Positions 1 to 6,178 of a DNA stretch of 24,149 nt are shown here, piece by piece. Where the stretch lies: assembly GCA_002329325.1 (NCBI GenBank), contig DCTX01000076.1, positions 1-24,149 on the forward strand, read 5' to 3'. The notes beneath the pieces were generated by a model. That model was not told the DNA's origin. It saw nothing but the letters and a program-made list of their open reading frames with translations, and did not search any database. Every line of letters begins with the position of its first letter. The stretch's first letter is position 1. Position numbers and translations under genes: made by a program. Origin of the DNA: Anaerolineales bacterium UBA1429. Lineage in GTDB: Bacteria; Chloroflexota; Anaerolineae; UBA1429.

Positions 1-27
1 CTGAGCCAGGATCAAACCCTCCATAAA
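1..27 (-). rRNA. rrs: 16S rRNA, 5' end only (partial)
   Basis: The reverse complement of bases 1-20 reads AGGGTTTGATCCTGGCTCAG, which is the universal bacterial 16S 5' primer region (27F) with a G at one position. By E. coli numbering the mature 5' end should lie about 7 nt further upstream, near base 27. The rest of the gene lies outside the window to the left. The short segment cannot give a firm taxonomic placement, but this variant fits Chloroflexota-type 16S genes. The end coordinate is an estimate. Confidence 0.95.
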
Positions 28-30
28 GAG

Positions 31-52
31 TTTATCCTCTTACGAGGTTAAA
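31..52 (-). other. rRNA leader stem-loop just before mature 16S
   Basis: On the minus strand the arms TTTAACCTC and GAGGATAAA pair (one A-A mismatch) around the loop GTAA. The stem-loop lies directly upstream of the 16S 5' end. It is probably part of the pre-rRNA leader fold used in processing. The structure is visible in the sequence; the role is inferred from position. Confidence 0.5.
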
Positions 53-104
53 AACCGTTGACCCACTCAAGTGTAACTTGACTTGTGTTTCTGCCACTAT
101 CTAG

Positions 105-116
105 TTGTTAAGGTGC
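105..116 (-). promoter_or_regulatory. boxA-like rRNA antitermination site
   Basis: The minus strand reads GCACCTTAACAA, matching 10 of 12 positions of the boxA form GCTCTTTAACAA found in bacterial rRNA leaders. It lies about 80 nt upstream of 16S and downstream of all the proposed rRNA promoters, as expected for NusB/NusE-dependent antitermination. No boxB was identified. Confidence 0.55.
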
Positions 117-206
117 CCTCTCTGTCGCTCCCGGCGCGCCCGTGGCCCATCGCCTCTCCGGCGGTGTGCCCCTGGCGCTCCCTCGGCTCCCCAGAGTGCG
201 TCGGCC

Positions 207-235
207 ATTCTAGCCTCACCCGGCCACCGTGTCAA
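207..235 (-). promoter_or_regulatory. rRNA promoter P4 (closest to 16S)
   Basis: On the minus strand, a perfect TTGACA (230-235) is followed after exactly 17 nt by TAGAAT (207-212). It is preceded by CCGAT, the same flank seen at P3. Predicted transcription starts near base 200, giving a leader of about 170 nt before 16S. Confidence 0.75.
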
Positions 236-284
236 ATCGGCTCCCGAGCTCTGCTACCGAGCCTGCGCGCTCCCCGAAAGGAGC

Positions 285-316
285 CTTATAGTGCCACAGA
301 GCGGATGGCCTGTCAA
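285..316 (-). promoter_or_regulatory. rRNA promoter P3 (weaker -10 spacing)
   Basis: On the minus strand TTGACA (311-316) follows CCGAT. The best -10, TATAAG at 285-290, is 20 nt away, which is longer than optimal. A 17-nt spacing gives only CACTAT (288-293). It could be a promoter with poor spacing or a decayed copy of P4, whose -35 flank it shares. Confidence 0.45.
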
Positions 317-354
317 ATCGGCCCGGGAGAGCCTGCGCTCTCGCCTCAGTCTTC

Positions 355-383
355 ATTATGTCATGCTTTGCCCGGATTGTCAA
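355..383 (-). promoter_or_regulatory. rRNA promoter P2
   Basis: On the minus strand, perfect TTGACA (378-383), a 17-nt spacer, then CATAAT (355-360; five of six consensus bases). It points toward 16S in the gene-free stretch after recR. Confidence 0.7.
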
Positions 384-467
384 TCCTCTTCCGGGGAGCA
401 CTCCTCGCGTTCTCAGCCGCCCCCACCTCTGGCGGGGGCCTGCTTTCACGCAAGGCAACGAGGCGCG

Positions 468-496
468 ATTCTACACCATCGCCCTGAGGCTGTCAA
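468..496 (-). promoter_or_regulatory. rRNA promoter P1 (upstream-most)
   Basis: On the minus strand, perfect TTGACA (491-496), a 17-nt spacer, and TAGAAT (468-473), the same -10 as P4. The -35 lies only four bases beyond the recR stop codon, so recR and the rRNA transcription unit are packed head to tail. I see no terminator between them. Confidence 0.75.
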
Positions 497-500
497 ACGC

Positions 501-1103
501 TCAAATTCGACGTCTTCCGGCTATCGCCTCGGCCAGGGTCATGCGGTCAGCGTACTCCAGGTCGCCGCCGCGGGGCAACCCCAGCGCCAGGCGCGTCACC
601 GTCACCCCCAGGGGCTGCACCAGCCGCGCCAGATAAATGGCCGTCGCGTCGCCCTCCAGGGTCGGGTTGGTGGCCACGATCACCTCGCGCACGCCCCCAC
701 CCTCCAGCCGCCGGAGCAGCTGCTGGATGCGCAGATCGTCCGGCCCGATCCGCTCCATGGGCGAGATGTGCCCGTGCAGCACATGGTACATGCCCTTGTA
801 GCTGCCCGTATTCTCGATGGCGACCACGTCCAGCGGCTCTTCCACCACGCAGACCGTCTCGCGGGTGCGCTGCGGGTCCGCGCATACGGCGCACGGATCG
901 CTCTCGCTGATGTTGCAGCACACGGAGCAGAGCACGGTCTCCTGGTGCAGGGCGGCCAGCGCCTCGGCCAGGGCCTCGGCCTCGCCTTGGCCGGCGCGCA
1001 ACAGATAGTAGGTCAGGCGCGAGGCCGTCTTGGGGCCGATGCCCGGAAGCCGGCTCAAGCCCTCAATCAGGCGCCCCACAGCCCTGGGCATGGCCGTCGT
1101 CAT
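501..1103 (-). CDS. recR: Recombination protein RecR
   Basis: A 200-residue protein, the usual RecR length. RecR works with RecF and RecO in loading RecA at gaps during recombinational repair. The domains appear in the family order. An N-terminal helix-hairpin-helix (about 15-30, LPGIGPKTA) is followed by a four-cysteine zinc finger (C59, C62, C71, C74). A Toprim domain starts near residue 83 (VVEEPLDVVAIE), and the conserved ATNPTLEGDATA lies near 144-155. The C-terminal GLPRGGDLEYAD is a RecR hallmark. The ATG overlaps the stop of the YbaB-family gene by one base (TAATG), so translation is probably coupled. It is the last gene of the dnaX unit before the rRNA operon. Confidence 0.97.
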   Translation of the reverse strand: MTTAMPRAVGRLIEGLSRLPGIGPKTASRLTYYLLRAGQGEAEALAEALAALHQETVLCSVCCNISESDPCAVCADPQRTRETVCVVEEPLDVVAIENTGSYKGMYHVLHGHISPMERIGPDDLRIQQLLRRLEGGGVREVIVATNPTLEGDATAIYLARLVQPLGVTVTRLALGLPRGGDLEYADRMTLAEAIAGRRRI

Positions 1104-1456
1104 TACAGCAACCCCGGGATATCCAGCCCACCGGTGAAGGGGCTCATGCGCTCCTGGGTCAGTTGCTGAACCTTCTGCTGCGCCTCGGAGAAGGCCGCCA
1201 GGATCAGATCCTGCAGCATCTCGACGTCATCGGGGTCCACCACGTCGGGGCGAATGGTGATCGCCCGCACCTCTTGGGCGCCCGTCATCTCGATGGTGAC
1301 CGCACCCCCGCCCACGCTGGCCGTCACGACCTCTTGCTCCAGGCCGGCCTGGGCCTCGGCCATCTGGCTCTGCAGCGCCTCGATCTGCTTCATCATATCG
1401 CCCCCGCGCGCAGGCCCGCGAGGTGCGCTGAAGCGTCGCTTCCCTTTGCTTGCCAC
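1103..1456 (-). CDS. YbaB/EbfC family nucleoid-associated protein
   Basis: A 117-residue small DNA-binding protein of the YbaB/EbfC family, which binds DNA as a dimer. Its location between dnaX and recR is the classic conserved order dnaX-ybaB-recR. The family core starts at MMKQIEALQSQM, with an amphipathic N-terminal helix. It continues through a strand-rich centre (VTASVGGGAVTIEMTG), then PDDVEMLQDLILAAFSEA. The start is GTG at 1456, preceded by a strong GGGAGGAG site at good spacing. This gives a basic extension of about 20 residues before the core. An internal ATG at MMK is an alternative start if the extension is not translated. Confidence 0.93.
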   Translation of the reverse strand: MASKGKRRFSAPRGPARGGDMMKQIEALQSQMAEAQAGLEQEVVTASVGGGAVTIEMTGAQEVRAITIRPDVVDPDDVEMLQDLILAAFSEAQQKVQQLTQERMSPFTGGLDIPGLL

Positions 1457-1474
1457 GGCGCTCCTCCCTCTGTT

Positions 1475-3181
1475 CTATTCCTCGTCTTCGCTCAACTCGA
1501 TCTTGGTCACCTGGCCGCCGCGCTGCTCTAGCGCCTTGACCGCCGGATGGCTGCGCAGCTCTTGGGCGCGCTGCTCCTTGCGGTCAGCTTCGGAGAACAG
1601 GTGCTCGTCAGGAGGCTGACCCTCACCTGGCGGCGCAAGGAGTGCGTCGGGCGGAGCCACCACGCACTCGATCCGGCAGGGCACGCCCAGGACCTCCGCC
1701 ATTACCTGCTCCACCAGGCTGCTGCGCTTGGCCTCGGCCAGGGTGTCGCGCTGGAACGGCTTGCCGCAGCCGATGGTGACCACGCCGTTGGCCACGCGCA
1801 GCGGGTACGCGTCCTTGACCAGCCCCCCTACGGAGGGGTTATGGTTGGTGACCTTGCCGACGACCTGGCGCCACTTGCCCCGCACCCAATCCAGCGTGAG
1901 TTGCGGCGCAGCCCCCTGGGCAGGCGCGCTTGCGCGGTCCGGCTCGGGCTCCGCTTGCCCCGCCTCCGCGACGGGCCTCGGCGGCTCGGAGGAAGGGGCG
2001 CCCTGGCTCCGGGGCCTTGCCTCACGCGGGGCAGGCGACGGCGGTTCGACGGCACGGCGCGGAGGCTCGACGGGGCCTGGCTCGGCCTCGCCCCGCTCTA
2101 CCACCACCTCGACCAGAGCCAGCTCCAGGGGCAACTGCAGTCGCACGGCATTGCGCAGCTCCTGGCCGGCCGTCTGAAAGATACGGATCGCCTTGACCAA
2201 CAGGGCCGCGGAAAAGCCCTCCTCGTGCAGCAGGTCGGTCAGCGTGGCCACCGTCGTGGGCGCCAGGGCCTCCAGCGGCTCCTGGCTGCCGACGCGCAAC
2301 AACAGCATAGCCCTGAGTTGATCCAGGATCTCGCCCAGGAACTGGCGCGGATCGGCGCCCTGGTCCATGGCTGCGTTGACGAGGCTCAGGCCCAGGGCCG
2401 CGTCGCCGTGCATCATGGCGGCGATGAGCTGGGTCACCGCATCGGCCGAGGCGGCGCCCAGCACCCGTTGCACGAACGCCAGGTCTATGGGCTCGCCGGC
2501 ATAGGCCGCCACCTGATCCAGCAGGCTCTCGGCATCGCGAAAGCTCCCGGCCCCGCGGCGCGCGAGGTAGTCCAGCGCCTCGGGCGTTGCCTCGATGCCC
2601 TCGGAGGCGCAGATGCGCTCCAGCTTTCTCACAATCACCGGCACCGTCGCTCGGCGGAAATCAAAGCGCTGGCATCGCGAGAGGATCGTCTCGGGCAGAC
2701 GATAAGCCTCGGTGGTGCATAGCACAAAGATCACATGCTGGGGCGGCTCCTCCAGCGTCTTGAGCAGACCGTTGAACGCCTCGCGCGTCAGCATGTGCAC
2801 TTCGTCAATGACATAGACCTTGTAGCGCGCCTCCTGGGGTACGAACCCGACGCGCTCGCGCAGCTCACGGATCTCGTCAATGCCCCGGTTCGACGCGCCA
2901 TCGATCTCGATGAGATCCAGCGACCGCCCCGTGGTGATGCTCTGGCAGATGTGACAGACGTTGCAGGGGGGATCATCGGTATCGCCCACGCAGTTGACGG
3001 CCTTGGCCAGGATGCGCGCCGTCGAGGTCTTGCCCGTGCCGCGTACCCCGGTAAAGAGATAGGCGTGGCCGATGCGGCCGGCGCGGATCTGGTTGCGCAG
3101 CGTGCCGGTGATATGCTCCTGGCCCAGCAGGTCATCGAAGGTCTGGCTGCGCCAGCGGTTGTACAGCGCTTGCGAGGTCAT
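1475..3181 (-). CDS. dnaX: DNA polymerase III subunit gamma/tau
   Basis: A 568-residue clamp-loader ATPase subunit of the replicative polymerase. The AAA+ module is complete: Walker A GVRGTGKT (45-52), zinc-binding cysteines (C64, C73, C76, C79), Walker B with DEVH (126-129) and the SRC arginine-finger motif (168-170). A clamp-loader collar domain follows, then a Pro/Glu/Arg-rich low-complexity linker (about 370-435) and a tau-like C-terminal domain. I saw no obvious A-rich slippery site for a programmed gamma frameshift, but did not search exhaustively. The ATG start has AAAGGA upstream. It is first in the unit with the YbaB-family gene and recR, 18 nt before the next gene. Confidence 0.97.
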   Translation of the reverse strand: MTSQALYNRWRSQTFDDLLGQEHITGTLRNQIRAGRIGHAYLFTGVRGTGKTSTARILAKAVNCVGDTDDPPCNVCHICQSITTGRSLDLIEIDGASNRGIDEIRELRERVGFVPQEARYKVYVIDEVHMLTREAFNGLLKTLEEPPQHVIFVLCTTEAYRLPETILSRCQRFDFRRATVPVIVRKLERICASEGIEATPEALDYLARRGAGSFRDAESLLDQVAAYAGEPIDLAFVQRVLGAASADAVTQLIAAMMHGDAALGLSLVNAAMDQGADPRQFLGEILDQLRAMLLLRVGSQEPLEALAPTTVATLTDLLHEEGFSAALLVKAIRIFQTAGQELRNAVRLQLPLELALVEVVVERGEAEPGPVEPPRRAVEPPSPAPREARPRSQGAPSSEPPRPVAEAGQAEPEPDRASAPAQGAAPQLTLDWVRGKWRQVVGKVTNHNPSVGGLVKDAYPLRVANGVVTIGCGKPFQRDTLAEAKRSSLVEQVMAEVLGVPCRIECVVAPPDALLAPPGEGQPPDEHLFSEADRKEQRAQELRSHPAVKALEQRGGQVTKIELSEDEE

Positions 3182-3235
3182 CGGCGGTGCGATCCTTTGC
3201 GTTGGCGAATGGGCTCAGATGCCAGCGTTATGGGT

Positions 3236-3264
3236 AGTGTAGCACCGGCGGCAACGGCTGGCAA
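3236..3264 (-). promoter_or_regulatory. Promoter of the dnaX unit
   Basis: On the minus strand, TTGCCA (3259-3264), a 17-nt spacer and TACACT (3236-3241), with an extended -10 TG one base upstream of the hexamer. It lies 55 nt upstream of the dnaX ATG, in the 119-nt gap after the preceding minus-strand gene. dnaX is therefore probably transcribed on its own promoter. Confidence 0.65.
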
Positions 3265-3300
3265 AGGAGGGATGGAGCGGGGAACCGATGTTGCCCGGCC

Positions 3301-4200
3301 TCAGTTGAGGCGTTCGATGTTGGGGCGCCATCCCAGCAGAGCGATCATCTCTTGGGCTTCGGCGGGCTCCAGGGCGCGCCCCTTGCCGGCCAGGGCCACG
3401 AGCACCGCCTCCATGACATTGGTGCCAAAGGAGCGGGTGCCCAGGCGCGGGGTGCTGGTCACCAGATAGCGCACACCGCGCTCGCGGAAGAGGCGCACAT
3501 CCAGCTCGGTGGTGGTGTTGGTGGCGATGATCTTGCCCGCCATATCCTCGGGCATATGCCTCCGGATATAGTTGCAGTCCCCCGCCACCACGCCGGCGCG
3601 GGCGAACCAGGCCGGAAAGCGCGGCTCGATGTGATCCTCCTTCTCGCCCGTCGGGTAGAGCCAGCGCATGGGCAGGTGCCGAAAGACGGGCCCCAACACG
3701 CCCATGAGGCGCTGCAGCGAAGCCATGCTGTGCAGCGCCACCGGCAGGCCCAGGGCGAAGGCCAGATCCCCCAGGATCAGCTCGTAGCCCATCTCGGCGA
3801 AGGAGAGGGTCATGGCCAGCCGATCGGCGGCGCAGGTCACCATCACCGTGCGCGGGGAGACGCCCTCGGCGATCTCGGATTCGATGGTCTGGGCCATCTG
3901 CCGCTCGATCACATCGCGAAATCCGGCGCCATCCACATAGGGGGTCTGGCGCACCACCTGCATGAGGCGGTGCACGTGGGAGAGGTCGTAGCTGGCGCGA
4001 CCGGCCGAGATGCTCAGCGTTGCCCCGCCGATCCCAAAGCAATCCACACGCCCATCGTATTCCTGATACAGGCGGGCGGCCTCGGCCGGATCGCCATCAA
4101 CGCCGATGCGCTCGATGAGCAGGCGCTCTCCCAACAGCTCGACCTCGATGCGATAGTCTCGCGAGCGGCTGCCCAGGCTGATGCTCAGAACGTGTTTCAT
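3301..4200 (-). CDS. Conserved protein, 'quinate 5-dehydrogenase'-annotated family (function doubtful)
   Basis: A 299-residue protein. From memory it belongs to a family found in Chloroflexota and some Firmicutes that is annotated 'quinate 5-dehydrogenase'. I cannot confirm this without a search. The recognisable pattern is an N-terminal SLGS followed by ERIGVDGDP, IGGATLSI near residue 57, a C-x-x-DR motif in the middle, MRWLYPTGEKED, a GDCNYIRRHMP block and a C-terminal RSFGTNVMEA. I see no clear glycine-rich nucleotide-binding loop and no shikimate-dehydrogenase signature, so the name should be treated cautiously. The ATG has GGGAG upstream. It is 118 nt downstream of the transketolase C subunit on the same strand and probably cotranscribed. 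Confidence 0.75.
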   Translation of the reverse strand: MKHVLSISLGSRSRDYRIEVELLGERLLIERIGVDGDPAEAARLYQEYDGRVDCFGIGGATLSISAGRASYDLSHVHRLMQVVRQTPYVDGAGFRDVIERQMAQTIESEIAEGVSPRTVMVTCAADRLAMTLSFAEMGYELILGDLAFALGLPVALHSMASLQRLMGVLGPVFRHLPMRWLYPTGEKEDHIEPRFPAWFARAGVVAGDCNYIRRHMPEDMAGKIIATNTTTELDVRLFRERGVRYLVTSTPRLGTRSFGTNVMEAVLVALAGKGRALEPAEAQEMIALLGWRPNIERLN

Positions 4201-4318
4201 GGGTGCTCCCGTGTGCGCAGCGGACGCCCGTCTGCCGGGGAGCGGCGCCTGACGGGCGAAACCTCGGATCTCGCAGCGCCGCCCTCTCCCCGGCCCGATC
4301 GCACTGCCCCGTTCACCG

Positions 4319-5260
4319 CTACCGCGTCAGGGCGCGTTCCGCCGCCGTTGCGATACCTTCGGGCGTCAGCCCGTGCTTGGCCAGCAGCTCGTCGGCGGTG
4401 GCCGATTCGCCAAAGTGGTCGCGGGTGCCCAGGCGCAGCAGGCGCGCGCCGCTGCCGGCCTCGGCCATCACCTCGGCCACGGCGCCGCCCAGGCCGCCCA
4501 GGATGCTGTGCTCCTCGACGGTCACCACCAGGGGCGCGGCCTGCATGGCTGCTGCCACGGCCTCCTCGTCCAGCGGCTTGATGCTGGACATGTTGACGAC
4601 GCCCGCCGAGAGGCCGCGATTCGCCAACAGGCGAGAGGCATCCAGAGCGGCGCTGACCATGTGGCCGCAGGCGATCAGGGTGACGTCGCTGCCCTTGGCC
4701 AGCCAGGCGGCCCGCCCCAGCTCACAGCGATACGAGGCGTCAAAGAGATCGGGCACGGGGTAGCGGCCCAGCCGCAGATAGATGGGGCCGTCGATCTCCT
4801 GCGCGGCTGCCAGGGTCATGGCCTCGGTCTCGACGCCATCGGCCGGCACCAGCACGCGCATGTTGGGCAGCGCCCGCATCAGGGCGATATCCTCCAGCGC
4901 CTGATGACTGGCGCCGTCGGGGCCCTGGGTGAGCCCGGCGCTCGAGCCCGCCAGGATCACGTGCAGGTTCGGGTAGCAGATCTGGATGCGAATCTGATCG
5001 TAGCAGTGGGCCGTGATGAACATGGCGAACGAGTTCACATAGGGGATCAGGCCCGTGGCGGCCATCCCCGCCGCCGTGCTGACCATGTCCATCTCCGAGA
5101 TGCCCATATCGAGGAACCGCTCGCCAAATCGACCGCGGAACAGGTCGGTCCGGGTGGACTTGTAGAGATCGGCATCCAGGACGACGATCTGAGAGCACTG
5201 CTCGCCGGCGCGGAGCAACGCCTCGCCGTAGGCATGCCGGGTTTCGCGTTTGGTGGTCAC
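4319..5260 (-). CDS. Transketolase C-terminal subunit
   Basis: A 313-residue subunit carrying the pyrimidine-binding and C-terminal domains of transketolase, which moves two-carbon units between sugar phosphates. E56 in MGISEMDM is the conserved glutamate that activates the thiamine pyrophosphate ring. TQGPDGASHQALEDIALMR and MRVLVPAD are family blocks of the pyrimidine domain, and VTVEEHSILGGLGGAV marks the C-terminal domain. The start is GTG at 5260 with GGGAGG inside the end of the upstream gene. Only one base separates it from the N-subunit stop, so the two are translationally coupled and should form one enzyme. DXS-like or acetoin-dehydrogenase-like enzymes share the fold but fit less well. 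Confidence 0.92.
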   Translation of the reverse strand: MTTKRETRHAYGEALLRAGEQCSQIVVLDADLYKSTRTDLFRGRFGERFLDMGISEMDMVSTAAGMAATGLIPYVNSFAMFITAHCYDQIRIQICYPNLHVILAGSSAGLTQGPDGASHQALEDIALMRALPNMRVLVPADGVETEAMTLAAAQEIDGPIYLRLGRYPVPDLFDASYRCELGRAAWLAKGSDVTLIACGHMVSAALDASRLLANRGLSAGVVNMSSIKPLDEEAVAAAMQAAPLVVTVEEHSILGGLGGAVAEVMAEAGSGARLLRLGTRDHFGESATADELLAKHGLTPEGIATAAERALTR

Positions 5261-5261
5261 C

Positions 5262-6107
5262 TTATGCCTCCCCCATCTCGGCGCGTTGGGCCGTCAGTTC
5301 CGCCAGGGCCTGGGCGATCTGTTCGGGCGTGAGGGCCGCGTTGTGGAACTCGGGGCGATCCTCGATGAACGAGATCCCCTTGCCCTTGACCGTCTCGGCG
5401 ATGATCACAGCGGGCGCATCGGCGCTCTCGGTGGCCCAGTCCAGCGCCTCAACCAACTCGCCCATGTCATGCCCGTTGATCTCGCGCGCACGCCAGCCAA
5501 AAGCCTCGAACTTGAGCGGCAGGCCGGCCAACTCCTTGCCACAGTAGGAGCGGTCCATGGCCTTGAGGCCGTTGGCGTCGATGATGGCCGTCACGTTGCT
5601 CAGGCATTGGGCCGCCGTGCTGCGCACCGCCTCCCAGACCTGGCCCTCCTGCGTCTCGCCATCGCCGATCAGGCAGTAGACGTCAAAGGCGAGCCCCTGC
5701 ACGCGCCCCGCCAGGGCCATGCCGTTGGCGAAGGATAGCCCCTGCCCCAGCGAACCGGTGCAGCCCTCGATGCCCGGCAACAGGTGGGCCGCCGGGTGCC
5801 CCTGCAGCCGCGTGCCCAACCGCTTGAGGGTGGTCAGCTCCTCTTTGGGGAATACGCCGAGCATGGCCAGGGCCGCATACTGGGCAGGGACGCAGTGCCC
5901 TTTGCTCATAATAAAGCGATCGCGCTCCGGCCAATCGGGATGGGCCGGGTCATAGCGCATCTTGGAGAAGTAGAGCGCCGCCACAATGTCGGCCGCCGAG
6001 AGCGAGCCGCCAAAGTGATGGGCCTTGTTGGGGCCCATCATCCTCACAATCTCGATACGCATATCGAGGGCCAGACGGCGCAACGCATCCAGATCACGGA
6101 CCCTCAT
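5262..6107 (-). CDS. Transketolase N-terminal (thiamine pyrophosphate-binding) subunit
   Basis: A 281-residue subunit with the pyrophosphate-binding domain of transketolase. HHFGGSLSAADI (30-41) and SKGHCVPAQYA (68-78) are transketolase blocks. The cofactor motif GDGE (148-151) is completed by N179 in DANG, with the expected spacing of about 30 residues. Split transketolases of this size are common in archaea, Firmicutes and Chloroflexota. The ATG at 6107 has a strong AAGGAGG site. It is first in a unit with the C subunit and the 'quinate' family protein. With the transaldolase-like gene at 14898 it would supply the non-oxidative pentose phosphate reactions. Confidence 0.93.
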   Translation of the reverse strand: MRVRDLDALRRLALDMRIEIVRMMGPNKAHHFGGSLSAADIVAALYFSKMRYDPAHPDWPERDRFIMSKGHCVPAQYAALAMLGVFPKEELTTLKRLGTRLQGHPAAHLLPGIEGCTGSLGQGLSFANGMALAGRVQGLAFDVYCLIGDGETQEGQVWEAVRSTAAQCLSNVTAIIDANGLKAMDRSYCGKELAGLPLKFEAFGWRAREINGHDMGELVEALDWATESADAPAVIIAETVKGKGISFIEDRPEFHNAALTPEQIAQALAELTAQRAEMGEA

Positions 6108-6149
6108 CCCCTTGCCTCCTTGTCATACGCTTGGGCGTCGAACGCGGCC

Positions 6150-6178
6150 ACTCTACACCGCGCGCCCGGCTACGTCAA
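6150..6178 (-). promoter_or_regulatory. Promoter of the transketolase unit
   Basis: On the minus strand, TTGACG (6173-6178), a 17-nt spacer and TAGAGT (6150-6155). The -35 hexamer contains the TGA stop codon of the upstream amidohydrolase gene, so the two units abut with no spacer. It lies about 43 nt before the ATG. Confidence 0.6.

Noticed and set aside
105..1169. 354-codon plus-strand frame over the rRNA leader and recR
   Set aside because: It overlaps rRNA promoters and runs antisense to recR; the translation has no recognisable domain.
4201..4318. Possible third copy of the intergenic element (GAGGTTTCGCCC ... GGGCGTCCGCTGCGC on the minus strand)
   Set aside because: Only the stem-like ends resemble the element; the centre is shorter and the flanks do not align, so chance in GC-rich DNA is likely.
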